Shown here: positions 52,528 to 62,136 of the stretch, one piece after another | How the letters are laid out: each line of letters opens with the position of its first letter | Numbering within the stretch: the stretch's first letter is position 1 | NCBI GenBank assembly: GCA_021373015.1 | Contig: JAJFTJ010000004.1 | Coordinates: forward strand, 1 to 64,000 | Source of the DNA: Nitrospiraceae bacterium | Lineage (GTDB): Bacteria > Nitrospirota > Thermodesulfovibrionia > Thermodesulfovibrionales > UBA1546 | DNA length: 64,000 nucleotides | Direction: 5' to 3' | Translations under genes and position numbers: made by a program | Notes under the pieces: generated by a model | Databases searched by the model: none | The model's input: only the letters and a program-made list of their open reading frames with translations | Told to the model about the DNA's origin: nothing

Positions 52528-54291
52528 TCAGAAAAGTCCGCTTACCTTTCCTGTATTCACATCAACATCCACCCTTCTGTAAGCTGGATTAGAGCTTGTT
52601 CCGGGCATGAGGCTGATCGTACCTGCGCAGGGGCATAAGAATTTAGCTCCCGAATAAATCAACACGTCTCTGATTGGCAAAGTCCATCCTTTAGGAACTC
52701 CCTTGAGCGCCGGGTCATGGGTTAAACTTAAATGTGTCTTGACCATCATTGTTGCGAAGTCTGCGTATTTGGAATCATCTTCCAGCATCTTTGCCTTGGT
52801 TTCAGCTTCAGGCAGCCATGAGACACTGTCAGCGCCATATACTTCTTTGGCGATGAGCGCAACGCGGTCGCGCAGTTTCATCTCTATCGGATACAAATAT
52901 TTAAAGTCATTCTTTTGATTGCACGCATCAATGACTGCGTCTGCAAGTTCGAGAGCTCCCTCGCCTCCTTTGAGCCAATGCTGTGATTCAGCGCAGCGCG
53001 CGCCTGCTGCTTCAGCGGCTTTTTTGACAACAGCCACTTCAGCATTCGTGTCAGTGTAAAAACGGTTGATGCACACAACAGGATTTATTCCTGATTTTCG
53101 GATAACGTTTATCATGTGAACCATGTTAGCGCAGCCTTTTTCTACAAGCTTAATATTTTCCTTTGTGTATTCTTCAGGCAGGGATTTACCAGCTACTACC
53201 TTTGGACCTCCTCCGTGCATCTTCAAAGCGCGGACAGTGGTGGTGAGCACTGACACATGTGGTTTCAATCCGCTGAAGCGGCATTTGACATTCCAGAATT
53301 TTTCGAAACCTATGTCAGCTGCAAAACCGGATTCTGTCACATGATAGTCGAATAATTTCAGTCCAACACGATCTGCAATAATTGATGACTGGCCTACTGC
53401 AATATTTGCAAAAGGTCCAGCATGAACAAAACATGGATTGTATTCTGCAGTGCACATGAGGGTCGGATTAATTGTGTTTCGCATGAAAGCAGTCATTGCA
53501 TTGCCGACTTCCAAATCTCCTGTTGTGACTGGGTTGCCGCTTTTATCGAATGCAACTGTGATATTGTTCAGCCGCTTTTTTAGGTCTGCAAGGTCATTTG
53601 CTACTGAAAGGATTGCCATGCATTCTGAGCCTACTGCAATGCCGAATTTCGACTGCATCATAAATCCGTCCTGTTTGCCGCCTATGCCGATGATTATATT
53701 TCTGAGACTCTGGGCGCAGAAATCCATGACCCATCCCATCTCAACGCGTGTGGGGTCGATGTCGAGGCGCTTCATTCTTGTGAGACGCTCGAGCTGTTCG
53801 TCATTGTAGTTGCGCTCGTGCTGCATGCGCGCTGTCATAGCAACCATTGCAAGATTGTGGGCGTTCATTATGTCATTGATGTCGCCGGTAAGTCCCAGAG
53901 AAAACTCTGTCATTGGAATCAACAAAGAGTTGCCACCGCCTGCAGCAGTGCCTTTAACATTCATTGTGGGTCCGCCGGACGGCTGGCGCAGAGCTCCTCC
54001 AACATTTACTCCGCGCTTGCCAAGACCTTCCATCAAACCACACGAGGTAGTGCTTTTCCCTTCACCCAGAGGCGTAGGCGTAATAGCCGTAACCTCTATA
54101 TATTTCCCGTCAGGTTTGTTCTTGAGACGATTTATTATCTTAAGGAAGTCAATTTTTGAGAGGCGCCCCATGGGAAGCATCTCATCTTTTTGCAACCCAA
54201 GTTTCTCGCGCCACTCTTCGGGGGTAGGCATATTCCTTTCAGCTTCTTCGGAAATCTGCCAATCGGCCAGCTTCGTTGCATCATACGGCAT
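52528..54291 (-). CDS. fhs: Formate-tetrahydrofolate ligase
   Basis: 587 residues from the ATG at 54291, chosen because AGGAGGG lies eight bases upstream; an in-frame ATG at 54348 has none. ATP-binding [53 protein letters not shown], and FGVGSECMA-like segments identify the enzyme, but several positions depart from the usual bacterial form (for example GKTTT and LREPSLGP are replaced). It makes 10-formyl-THF for purine and Met-tRNA formylation or for the Wood-Ljungdahl route. Confidence 0.93.
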   Translation of the reverse strand: MPYDATKLADWQISEEAERNMPTPEEWREKLGLQKDEMLPMGRLSKIDFLKIINRLKNKPDGKYIEVTAITPTPLGEGKSTTSCGLMEGLGKRGVNVGGALRQPSGGPTMNVKGTAAGGGNSLLIPMTEFSLGLTGDINDIMNAHNLAMVAMTARMQHERNYNDEQLERLTRMKRLDIDPTRVEMGWVMDFCAQSLRNIIIGIGGKQDGFMMQSKFGIAVGSECMAILSVANDLADLKKRLNNITVAFDKSGNPVTTGDLEVGNAMTAFMRNTINPTLMCTAEYNPCFVHAGPFANIAVGQSSIIADRVGLKLFDYHVTESGFAADIGFEKFWNVKCRFSGLKPHVSVLTTTVRALKMHGGGPKVVAGKSLPEEYTKENIKLVEKGCANMVHMINVIRKSGINPVVCINRFYTDTNAEVAVVKKAAEAAGARCAESQHWLKGGEGALELADAVIDACNQKNDFKYLYPIEMKLRDRVALIAKEVYGADSVSWLPEAETKAKMLEDDSKYADFATMMVKTHLSLTHDPALKGVPKGWTLPIRDVLIYSGAKFLCPCAGTISLMPGTSSNPAYRRVDVDVNTGKVSGLF

Positions 54292-54412
54292 TTTTAAACC
54301 CTCCTGTAACCTTTTTTCTGCATCAGGATTTGGTTTGAAAATTAGCACACTGAAACAGACAAGTCAATTCAGAAATGGCAATGAGCTGATAAGTTTTGAT
54401 TATGTGATTTAA

Positions 54413-55066
54413 TTAAGACAAAAGCTCTGTATTAACCTTAACCCCTATCATATTTTTCAGCCCTTCTATATATGATTTGATCGCCTTTTCTCTCTTTAGC
54501 TGTCTTGCCGTGATTATCTCCTGAACTCCGCCTTTTATCTGTTTAAGCTCGCTGTCAGTCAGGTCTACAGACTCTGCTATCAGGCTCTTCATCTTCACAA
54601 CAATAAATTCTGCCTTTCTCGAGCTTTCATATATTTCTGTGCTCATCCTGTTGCTCTTCAGCACTCTGAAATAAATATCTTTATTAAAAACACCGTCTCT
54701 CTGAAATGCAGGCTCACTCCTGATTATCTGTCCAAGTTCCTCATCGCTTACTTTTATCCCAAGATCTTTGGCTGCAATAAGCAGAATTTTTTCATCTATC
54801 ATCATATCAAGGACTCTTTCTTTGAGCCCCAGTTTTTTCTCCATCTCGTCATTGAATTTTTCCTTCAGCTGATCCCTGTGATTCTCTCTTACTCTTTCAT
54901 ATGTCTTTGAATATTCTTCCATGGTTATCCTGTCTTTCCCTATCATGGCCAGCGGAATTGATGTGGATTTATCTATCGGCCCTACATAGAAAAAAATAAA
55001 AGAAATAATGATCAAAAAGAAAAACACATAAAAGAACTTTGCATGTTTGCGCATAAACTGAAGCAT
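54413..55066 (-). CDS. SurA-N/PpiD-like membrane-anchored chaperone without PPIase domain
   Basis: 217 residues: a cytoplasmic basic start, one membrane helix (about 11-28) and a periplasmic part with AMIGKDRITMEEYSKTYER, LGLKERVLDMMIDEKILLI and LGIKVSDEELGQIIRSEPAFQ, the SurA/PpiD N-terminal fold. The parvulin domain that follows it in PpiD is missing, so it is probably a chaperone only. AGGAGG, inside the end of the NUDIX gene, is its ribosome-binding site. Three bases separate it from that gene. Confidence 0.83.
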   Translation of the reverse strand: MLQFMRKHAKFFYVFFFLIIISFIFFYVGPIDKSTSIPLAMIGKDRITMEEYSKTYERVRENHRDQLKEKFNDEMEKKLGLKERVLDMMIDEKILLIAAKDLGIKVSDEELGQIIRSEPAFQRDGVFNKDIYFRVLKSNRMSTEIYESSRKAEFIVVKMKSLIAESVDLTDSELKQIKGGVQEIITARQLKREKAIKSYIEGLKNMIGVKVNTELLS

Positions 55067-55465
55067 TTAATACCTCCTGTTAAAATAATCATTTAATATT
55101 TTTTTATGGTCAAAAACCAATGGTAAGGGAAGCTTCCCTTTTTTGAATATCCCTGCATCTTCAGCATCATCATCAGCCTTCAGTCTGCCCTCTCCTTTGG
55201 CAATAAACACAGTAGTTATTGTATGATGCCTCGGGTCTCTGTCAGGAGCTGAATATGTATGAAACTGTCTTAACAGCCTTACCCTTAAACCTGTTTCTTC
55301 TTTTGCTTCCCTTGCTGCTGCTTTTTCGAGGCTCTCGCCGTAATCAACAAAACCTCCTGGAATTGCCCAGCCTATTGGAGGATTCTTCCTTTTGATAAGA
55401 ACAATCCCGCCCTTATATTCTATGATGATGTCTGCTGTCGGGAATGGATTTCTATATTTTTTCAG
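55067..55465 (-). CDS. NUDIX hydrolase with a probable CTG start
   Basis: 132 residues. Complete Nudix box: [24 protein letters not shown] split as GGFVDYGE (Gly, Glu), then [12 protein letters not shown], with [16 protein letters not shown] before it and [15 protein letters not shown] after it, as in ADP-ribose or related dinucleoside pyrophosphatases. The frame is closed by TGA 6 codons upstream of the chosen start and contains no ATG, GTG or TTG before the conserved domain. The CTG at 55465 has an AGGAAG 6-7 bases upstream and gives the usual family N-terminus ([14 protein letters not shown]). Confidence 0.8.
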   Translation of the reverse strand: MKKYRNPFPTADIIIEYKGGIVLIKRKNPPIGWAIPGGFVDYGESLEKAAAREAKEETGLRVRLLRQFHTYSAPDRDPRHHTITTVFIAKGEGRLKADDDAEDAGIFKKGKLPLPLVFDHKKILNDYFNRRY

Positions 55466-55558
55466 GGATGTCTTCCTTTCTCAGTCTGTTAAGACAATGT
55501 TTCATAAATTGCATCTACCATAAAAGATTTACAGCTAATAATGCAAGCCTGAGAATTA

Positions 55559-56479
55559 TCAGGTTAAAAGATGATTTGACTGCTTTTTTAGATGGTTAAA
55601 TATATCTTCGGCATTATAAATTCCCGTTATATCAATCCATGTTATTCCCTCTTCTTTTTTAAACCACGTGAACTGCCTTTTTGCGTAACGCTTAGTGCCT
55701 TTTTTTATAATATTGACTGTCTCATCAAGAGATATCTCATTATTCAAATACATTGCAGTCTCTTTATATCCTATTGCCTGCATGGGAGTTCTGTCAGGTT
55801 TCATGTTTAAGATGTTTTTTACTTCTTCGATTAATCCATCTGCTATCATCTTATCAACGCGCTCTTCAATAATTTCATAAAGCTCTTTTCTTTCTCTTGT
55901 TAATCCAATTTTTATGAATTCATACGGCAAGGGTTCTGTTAATTTCTGCTGAAGCTCTGATATCCCCTGTTTTGTTTTAAGACACACTTCAATCGCCCTG
56001 ATAACGCGCCTTGTGTCAGCAGGCATTATTTTCGATGCAGCATTTGGATCAAGCTGTGTGAGGTATTTGAATAATGCGCCTTCCTGTTCCTGCTCGAGCG
56101 CAAGGAGTTCTTCTCTTAATTTCCAGTCAGCAGACGGACCGCTGAATATCCCCCTTGTCATTGCCTTTATATAAAGCCCTGTGCCGCCGACCATCAAGGG
56201 TATTTTTTCATTTTCATGCAGCGACTCTATTATTGGAACAACATCTTCTATGTATCTTCCGACACTGTAAGGTTCTGAAGGCTGGATAATATCAATCATG
56301 TGGTGTTTCACGATCTTTCTCTGTTCAGCAGACGGCTTTGCAGTGCCAATGTCCATGCCTTTATAAATCTGCATTGAATCAGCGCTGATTATATTTGTGC
56401 CAAGCTTCTGCGCAAGGAGTATCGACGCCTCTGTTTTCCCGACGCCGGTAGGCCCGGCCAATATGATTACTTTATTCAT
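55559..56479 (-). CDS. miaA: tRNA dimethylallyltransferase
   Basis: 306 residues, normal length. P-loop GPTGVGKTEAS, IISADSMQIYKGMDIGTAKP, GGTGLYIKAMTRGIF and RRVIRAIEVC are the MiaA landmarks. It puts the isopentenyl group on A37 of tRNAs reading U-starting codons. An inverted-repeat element lies just upstream of its start. Confidence 0.96.
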   Translation of the reverse strand: MNKVIILAGPTGVGKTEASILLAQKLGTNIISADSMQIYKGMDIGTAKPSAEQRKIVKHHMIDIIQPSEPYSVGRYIEDVVPIIESLHENEKIPLMVGGTGLYIKAMTRGIFSGPSADWKLREELLALEQEQEGALFKYLTQLDPNAASKIMPADTRRVIRAIEVCLKTKQGISELQQKLTEPLPYEFIKIGLTRERKELYEIIEERVDKMIADGLIEEVKNILNMKPDRTPMQAIGYKETAMYLNNEISLDETVNIIKKGTKRYAKRQFTWFKKEEGITWIDITGIYNAEDIFNHLKKQSNHLLT

Positions 56480-56503
56480 AATAAATTTTCGTATTTGCTT
56501 TTT

Positions 56504-56610
56504 AAAGATTTGGGAGTATTGTTCTCGCTCATTCTCAGTCGCTTTGCTACCTGCGAGGCACCCCGAAAGTCTTCGGGATGAATCTGCTCAAACAACACTC
56601 CCAAATCTTT
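56504..56610. repeat. 107-base inverted-repeat element between miaA and rlmN
   Basis: Arms of 20 bases (56504-56523 and 56591-56610, AAAGATTTGGGAGTATTGTT against its complement; 19 of 20 match) flank a 67-base interior that holds a perfect 6-base hairpin CCCGAA/TTCGGG (56562-56577). No coding frame. It could be a MITE-like or REP-like repeat; on the plus strand a T-run follows the second arm. Confidence 0.55.
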
Positions 56611-56771
56611 TTTTAATTTAAGTACCATAACAAATAGAAATTAGACATTTTTAAGATATAGAACAGTCAGATAAAAAATTTTTATACGACACATTATAAA
56701 AAGTCCATAGAGCTGAAAACAATATAACCAAGATCGTCAAGTTAAAGAAATTTTGAACAATGTCTGTATTA

Positions 56772-57815
56772 CTATTTATTTGTCTTATATCCTGCCTTTA
56801 ATTGTCCGCATGCAGCAAGAATATCCTGCCCCTTGCTTTTTCTTATAAATGCATTGATATTCCCGTCCATTAGTATCTTCTGGAATGCAAAGATTTTTTC
56901 ATCAGAAGGTTTTTTAAATTCTGTGCCGTGATATTTATTAAACGGGATTATATTCACCTTTGAAGGAATGCCCTTAAGAAGTCTAACAAGTTTTTTCGCA
57001 TCCTCTGGCTTATCATTGATCCCGTCAACCATCACATATTCAAAAGTTATCTTGTCCCTCGCAGGCATATCCAGCTTTCTGCATTCATCAAGCAGCATCT
57101 TGATCGGATAAATCCTATTTATTGGCATAAGCTTGTTTCTGGTCTCATCATCAGCAGCATTCAGGGAAACAGCAAGATTCACTTTAGGCGCATGCTCGTA
57201 AAATTCAGCGATCTTTGCTGCAATGCCTGAAGTTGAAAGCGTTATTCTCTTTCTTGATATTCCCATAAATCGGATCAACCTGTGTAAGGCCTCTACAACC
57301 TCAGCCAGATTTGCAAGAGGTTCGCCCATTCCCATAAAAACAATATTCGTCAGGATGTTGTTTTTCTTTCTCTTCGCGATAACTCTGCTTACATATATAA
57401 CCTGATCGACTATCTCATGAGCCATGAGATTCCGCTTAAACCCTATTTTGCCTGTGAGACAGAACCTGCATCCCATTGCACAGCCGGCCTGAGACGAGAT
57501 GCAGAGAGTTAAACGTTCTTCATCAGGGATAAGAATGCTCTCTATGGATTCATCATCTTCAAGCTTGAAGAGAAATTTTTCAGTGTTGTCTTTTGAGGTT
57601 TGTTTTTCTAGAAGATTTAAATTACTGATATATGCGATGCTTGAAAGTTTTTTTCTAAGTTCCTTCGAGAACTCTGTTATCTGGTCCATGGACTCAGCTT
57701 TTTTCTCGTAAATCCAGTGAAGTATCTGTCCACCCCTGTAATCAGGCAGTCCCTGAGATTTTATAAATTCTTTTATCTCTTCTTCATTTAATGATTTGAG
57801 ATTTATCTTTGCCAT
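56772..57815 (-). CDS. rlmN: 23S rRNA (adenine-2503-C2) / tRNA methyltransferase RlmN
   Basis: 347 residues from the ATG at 57815 (an ATG at 57833 adds six residues; neither has a clear ribosome site). Radical-SAM cluster CAMGCRFCLTG, GMGEPLANL, LSTSGIAAKI, and near the C-terminus the catalytic cysteine in AACGQL. It methylates A2503 of 23S rRNA and A37 of some tRNAs. Divergent from the IscA-like gene. Confidence 0.95.
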   Translation of the reverse strand: MAKINLKSLNEEEIKEFIKSQGLPDYRGGQILHWIYEKKAESMDQITEFSKELRKKLSSIAYISNLNLLEKQTSKDNTEKFLFKLEDDESIESILIPDEERLTLCISSQAGCAMGCRFCLTGKIGFKRNLMAHEIVDQVIYVSRVIAKRKKNNILTNIVFMGMGEPLANLAEVVEALHRLIRFMGISRKRITLSTSGIAAKIAEFYEHAPKVNLAVSLNAADDETRNKLMPINRIYPIKMLLDECRKLDMPARDKITFEYVMVDGINDKPEDAKKLVRLLKGIPSKVNIIPFNKYHGTEFKKPSDEKIFAFQKILMDGNINAFIRKSKGQDILAACGQLKAGYKTNK

Positions 57816-57943
57816 GTTTAGATTATAACCCATGTTTGTCCTAGTATTGCTTTTTGAGCAGATTTTGCCTTATTCTTAATAGAAATAAACAAATGCTTGT
57901 CAGAAGTCTTGATGATTTTTGATAAATGCAGCAAGGAGGTTTC

Positions 57944-58300
57944 GTGGTAACAATATCAGATGCAGCAGCAGCAAAAGTCAAAGAAATACTTAATGTAGAG
58001 GGGAAACCCGCATGGGGTCTTCGCATACACATGGTTGAAGGCGGATGCTGCGGCCCGTCTTTCGGCATGAATCTTGAGGAGAAATCCGCTGAAGGTGATG
58101 AGATAATAGAAAAAAACGGTCTCAATATCTTCATAGACAGAAAAACATTCCAACAGATGGACGGAATGAATGTTGACTACATTAAAAATAACGAACAGGA
58201 AGGATTTGCAGTAACAGGTGGAAAACAGTCTGCATGCGGCAGCGGATGCAGCACTGAAGGCTCTTCATGCGGAAGCGGCGGCGGATGCGGATGCAGCTAA
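57944..58300 (+). CDS. IscA/ErpA-like Fe-S assembly protein with Cys-rich tail
   Basis: About 118 residues. GTG at 57944 is chosen because AAGGAGG lies 5 bases upstream; the ATG at 57926 would start inside that site. ISDAAAAKVKEIL and VEGGCCGPSFGMNLEE resemble the HesB/IscA fold with one ligand cysteine pair (CC), and the C-terminal tail holds a run of Cys/Gly/Ser (eight cysteines in about 24 residues), which probably replaces the usual CGCGxSF ligands. It may carry Fe-S clusters or bind metals. hemB follows. Confidence 0.8.
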   Translation: MVTISDAAAAKVKEILNVEGKPAWGLRIHMVEGGCCGPSFGMNLEEKSAEGDEIIEKNGLNIFIDRKTFQQMDGMNVDYIKNNEQEGFAVTGGKQSACGSGCSTEGSSCGSGGGCGCS

Positions 58301-58321
58301 TCCTGTTTGGGATATTGGAAA

Positions 58322-59293
58322 ATGTTCCCAATTCATAGACCGCGAAGATTAAGAAAAAACGAGACTATCAGGAGAATGGTCAGGGAGACCTCGCTTTCTC
58401 CTGATAATTTCATCTATCCGCTCTTTGTAACAGCAGGCAAAAACACACGCAAAGAAATATCCTCGATGCCCGGCTGTTTTCAAGAATCAGTGGATAAAAT
58501 AGCTGAGCACGCAAAAGAGATTCATTCCTTGAACATCCCGTCAATAATTTTATTCGGCATACCAGAGAAAAAAGACGAGACAGGCTCATCAGGTCATGAT
58601 CCTCACGGAGTTGTGCAAAATGCAATAAAAATCATAAAAGACAAACTCCCCGAGCTTTATGTGATAACAGATGTATGCATGTGCGAATACACAAGCCACG
58701 GGCACTGCGGCGTTATAGAAAAAGGCAGTGTAAAAAACGACGCTACTTTAGAGCTTCTTGCAAAACAAGCTTTATCGCATGCAAAAGCAGGCGCTGACAT
58801 TGTTGCGCCTTCTGATATGATGGACGGAAGGGTTAAGGCAATAAGGCATGCACTTGACGAGAATGGTTTTTCAGAAACTCCTATAATGAGCTATGCAGCA
58901 AAATATGCATCTGCATTTTACGGCCCTTTCAGAGAAGCGGCAGAATCAACACCGCAGTTCGGAGACAGACGCTCATACCAAATGGATCCTGCTAACAGAA
59001 GAGAGGCATTAAAAGAAGTTGCGCTTGACATAGAAGAAGGCGCTGACATAGTAATGGTCAAACCCGCTCTTTCATATCTCGACGTAATCTCTGATGTTAG
59101 AAATACGTTTAACTTGCCTGTTGCCGCCTATAATGTGAGCGGAGAATATTCACTGGTCAAGGCAGCGGGAAAACTCGGCTGGATAGATGAGACGCGCGTT
59201 ATGATGGAAATGCTTATTTCAATAAAGCGCGCGGGAGCTGACATGATCCTCACCTATTTTGCAAAAGACGCAGCAAAGATTTTAAATAAATAA
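58322..59293 (+). CDS. hemB: Porphobilinogen synthase
   Basis: 323 residues from the ATG at 58322; a TTG 15 bases earlier is the alternative. [14 protein letters not shown] (zinc cysteines), [11 protein letters not shown], the Schiff-base lysine in [16 protein letters not shown], and [11 protein letters not shown] are the ALAD landmarks. It condenses two aminolevulinates to porphobilinogen, providing tetrapyrrole for the haem cytochromes and other cofactors. Close behind the IscA-like gene. Confidence 0.96.
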   Translation: MFPIHRPRRLRKNETIRRMVRETSLSPDNFIYPLFVTAGKNTRKEISSMPGCFQESVDKIAEHAKEIHSLNIPSIILFGIPEKKDETGSSGHDPHGVVQNAIKIIKDKLPELYVITDVCMCEYTSHGHCGVIEKGSVKNDATLELLAKQALSHAKAGADIVAPSDMMDGRVKAIRHALDENGFSETPIMSYAAKYASAFYGPFREAAESTPQFGDRRSYQMDPANRREALKEVALDIEEGADIVMVKPALSYLDVISDVRNTFNLPVAAYNVSGEYSLVKAAGKLGWIDETRVMMEMLISIKRAGADMILTYFAKDAAKILNK

Positions 59294-59474
59294 CCCCAAA
59301 CGCTTTCCCTTTATACTTTGCACTTTCCCCTTTGAATCCTGTTGAATTTTGTCATTGATATGCGTAAGATTTAGGAATTGGGAGAACAAGTACAAAATTT
59401 ATTTGTCAATTAAAGCAAAATTCAAAATTTATTTCTTTATCTTCATTCAAAAAATTACAAAAGGAATAAAAATT

Positions 59475-60659
59475 ATGCATGAGAAAGAAATATTCACAGA
59501 AATAGTATTAAATAATTCGAAAAGGGAAAAATTTCTTTCGCAATGCGCATGTAAAAATAACAGAGGGATCAGAAAACATCCTAAAAGAGAAAAAATACCT
59601 GACAGAGGAAATATTAGGCCACGTTTTTTCCACGATACGGATAAGATTATTCATTCCAAAGCATATTCAAGATATATCGATAAAACCCAAGTATTTTCAC
59701 TTTTTGAAAATGACCATATTACACACAGAGTTTTACATGTACAGTTTGTATCAAAAATAGCAAGAGTTATTGGAAGATGTTTAAAATTAAACGAAGATTT
59801 AATTGAAGCAATCGCCCTCGGTCATGATTTAGGACATGTTCCTTATGGCCATGATGGAGAGAAAATGCTAAACGAACTTTGTCAAAAAAATAACATCGGG
59901 TATTTTTGCCATAATGCACAAAGTGTCAGATTCTTAATGGAGATAGAAAGAGGTGGGGATGGATTAAATTTATCTTTGCAGGTACTAGATGGCATTCTCT
60001 CACACAATGGAGAAATATTAGACAGGGAGTATAAACCAGAATATGATAAATCTTGGGATAAGTTTGAAGAAGAATATAGAAATTGTTTTAAGTTAGAAGA
60101 CTATTCTAAAAGAATTGTACCAATGACTCTTGAAGGATGTGTTGTACGAATTTCAGACATAATTGCCTATATTGGTAGAGACATTGAAGATGCTATATCT
60201 GTTAAATTAATCAAAAGGGGGGACATCCCATCTAAAATAACAGGAATTTTAGGGAACACCAATGATGAGATTATCAACAAGCTAGTATTAGATTTAGTGA
60301 AGAACAGTTATAACAAAGAATATCTTATATTCAGTCAAAATGTGTTTAGAGCCTTAGAAAATTTGAAAAAATTCAACAGTGATCATATTTACTCTAACCC
60401 ACTTATAAAAACAGAAGCTAAAAAAATACAAAGAGTGTTTAAGCGTTTATTCTATACATACAAAGAAAGTTTAAGTAATAATTCTCAGAGTGCTATTCAA
60501 GAGCATTTCTTAAATGAAATGAACGAAAATTATCTTAAAATAACAAGCAATGAAAGAAAAATCATTGATTTTATAGCTGGGATGACAGATGATTTCTTTA
60601 ATAACCAGCACAAAGAGCTATTTGTTCCACAGAGCTATGGGTATTTTGTTAGAAAATGA
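59475..60659 (+). CDS. dGTPase-like HD-domain phosphohydrolase
   Basis: 394 residues from the ATG at 59475, which has AAGGA nine bases upstream; upstream frame codons (to 59349) look non-coding. The HD motif and partners are in HVQFVSKIARVIGR, LGHDLGHVPYGHDGEKMLNE, with SRYIDKTQVFSLFENDHITHRVLH ahead, close to deoxyguanosine triphosphate triphosphohydrolases; a C-terminal ~150 residues are divergent. The start of a low-GC stretch unlike the genes around it. dNTPases of this kind can starve phage replication. Alone on the plus strand, convergent with the CxGH gene. Confidence 0.85.
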   Translation: MHEKEIFTEIVLNNSKREKFLSQCACKNNRGIRKHPKREKIPDRGNIRPRFFHDTDKIIHSKAYSRYIDKTQVFSLFENDHITHRVLHVQFVSKIARVIGRCLKLNEDLIEAIALGHDLGHVPYGHDGEKMLNELCQKNNIGYFCHNAQSVRFLMEIERGGDGLNLSLQVLDGILSHNGEILDREYKPEYDKSWDKFEEEYRNCFKLEDYSKRIVPMTLEGCVVRISDIIAYIGRDIEDAISVKLIKRGDIPSKITGILGNTNDEIINKLVLDLVKNSYNKEYLIFSQNVFRALENLKKFNSDHIYSNPLIKTEAKKIQRVFKRLFYTYKESLSNNSQSAIQEHFLNEMNENYLKITSNERKIIDFIAGMTDDFFNNQHKELFVPQSYGYFVRK

Positions 60660-60797
60660 ATAAATTAGGAAGTCGAAAGTTATATTTATCTCCAATGCTG
60701 TTGGTTTGTCTTTAATTATATAGATTGGATGGGTAAATAACAGGCAGTTCAGAAATCAAAAATACAGAAGATCAGAATACAACTTGAAAAGGTACCT

Positions 60798-61577
60798 TTA
60801 TATTTTAGGTGGATAAAAAACACCAAGCACCATAAAATTATCTCTGAATCTATGCATATTTCCTACATAAAAATAAGTGTCATTATTTCCTGAACACATT
60901 TTATTGAGCCATTTTTCAGAAATCTTTTCGAGCAAAGTGTTTTCATCTTTATATTTCAATCTCCATTTTCTGAATGATTCAAATATTTCCCAATCAATTA
61001 TAGTCAGGTTATGACCCTTGCAATCTGAGTGCCCTTCACAAGAAAAACTGTATCTGAAATCAAAAGGAATTTTTTCTATTGCCTTTTTGGGTTTTTTATT
61101 GAAATCAAGTTGGGCATAATATTTGTCGTGTTCTTCGCAGTTCACTAGTTTTATTTTTTTATAAGCAAAACGAATATTTTGCGGTTTGAACATGCCTAAT
61201 GATTTGTCATTAATTTTATTTTCTTCCAATATGCTACATAACGAAGACGACAGAGTTGGCAGGATTATTTTTTTTCTAAGAGCCCAATTCTTATCTTTTT
61301 TAGTGCTATAGTAGTCTAAAATTCTAATGCTGTCACTATCAACCTTATAGCTTTCCGGTCTTTTATCAGAAGAGGCTTTTTCAGCTTTCAATTCTATTAT
61401 GTTGTATTTTTTGAACTTCTTTTCATCTTCTAAATCTCTGAAAGGTATCGGATACAAGCGTATCCACTGATTTGATTTTAGGTCTATGCCTGCGATACAA
61501 ACTGTTTCTACATGTTTTTTGCTTGGATTCGGATACGTTTTAACAGTAACAAGGATTTGTTTTGTCTCTAATACCAT
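60798..61577 (-). CDS. Unknown protein with CxGHxxCxGH motif
   Basis: 259 residues. ILVTVKTYPNPSKKHVETVC at the start and LKSNQWIRLYPIPFRDLE near residue 35 point to a beta-rich nucleic-acid or nucleotide-binding type of domain (guess). A possible zinc site is C180, H183, C186, H189 (CEGHSDCKGH); the end has YFYVGNMHRFRDNFMVLGVFYPP. No family recognised. The stop/start spacing to DUF488 is 5 bases, so the two are cotranscribed. Its AT-rich codons resemble those of the dGTPase gene. Confidence 0.6.
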   Translation of the reverse strand: MVLETKQILVTVKTYPNPSKKHVETVCIAGIDLKSNQWIRLYPIPFRDLEDEKKFKKYNIIELKAEKASSDKRPESYKVDSDSIRILDYYSTKKDKNWALRKKIILPTLSSSLCSILEENKINDKSLGMFKPQNIRFAYKKIKLVNCEEHDKYYAQLDFNKKPKKAIEKIPFDFRYSFSCEGHSDCKGHNLTIIDWEIFESFRKWRLKYKDENTLLEKISEKWLNKMCSGNNDTYFYVGNMHRFRDNFMVLGVFYPPKI

Positions 61578-61582
61578 TTTGC

Positions 61583-62044
61583 CTATATATGTGTTATTAC
61601 AAGACCATTACCATCTATTTCTTTTACTTTCTCTGCAACTATTTTTCTGTGACATTGAGATGGATTTCTTTCAAAACACATAATACAGCTTTTCTCATGC
61701 ATTATTATATCTTCATATATTTTTTTAACAATATCCAATCTTGTCTGTATATAAGCAGAATATTTCTTAAAAAAAGAGTCAAAGTCATTATTTTCACGAA
61801 GTTTCTCTCTTAATGTTTTCGGACTGCCTAAGTCTTTAATGTGAATATATTTTATGCCGACTTCTTCAAGGTGACCCAAGAGTTGATTTTTTGAAAATCC
61901 AAATTTTCTGCTTGCAGGTATTTCTCTTACATCAATAAGAGTACGTACTTTTTTATTCAGAAGATTATCAATAAATTCTGATATATTTCTTCCTTCATAT
62001 CCCACAGTTAACAAAGAAACAGGCTCTATGATATCCCTCCCCAC
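61583..62044 (-). CDS. DUF488-family protein
   Basis: 153 residues. LLTVGYEGRNISEFIDNL at the start and the DUF488 signature C120-x2-C123-x-E-R and C131-H-R near the end (CIMCFERNPSQCHRK) are clear. The function of DUF488 is unknown; the conserved Cys/His cluster suggests metal or redox chemistry. It precedes the CxGH gene and has a similar AT-rich composition. A spacer of about 90 bases separates it from the thymidylate synthase gene. Confidence 0.9.
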   Translation of the reverse strand: MGRDIIEPVSLLTVGYEGRNISEFIDNLLNKKVRTLIDVREIPASRKFGFSKNQLLGHLEEVGIKYIHIKDLGSPKTLREKLRENNDFDSFFKKYSAYIQTRLDIVKKIYEDIIMHEKSCIMCFERNPSQCHRKIVAEKVKEIDGNGLVITHI

Positions 62045-62136
62045 TAATTTTTTAAATTATACCAATTTTTTTATGTTTTTAAAATAATTATGATATAGGT
62101 AGGTTATTTTGAAACGCTGCAGACTAACAATCAAAG

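Noticed and set aside
56397-56621. 74-residue frame over the inverted repeat near miaA
   Set aside because: It runs antisense to the start of miaA and through the hairpin arms with no family likeness; not a gene.
59349-59474. Longer N-terminus of the dGTPase
   Set aside because: The 42 extra residues are low-complexity and Lys/Phe-rich, and an AAGGA lies correctly before the ATG at 59475.
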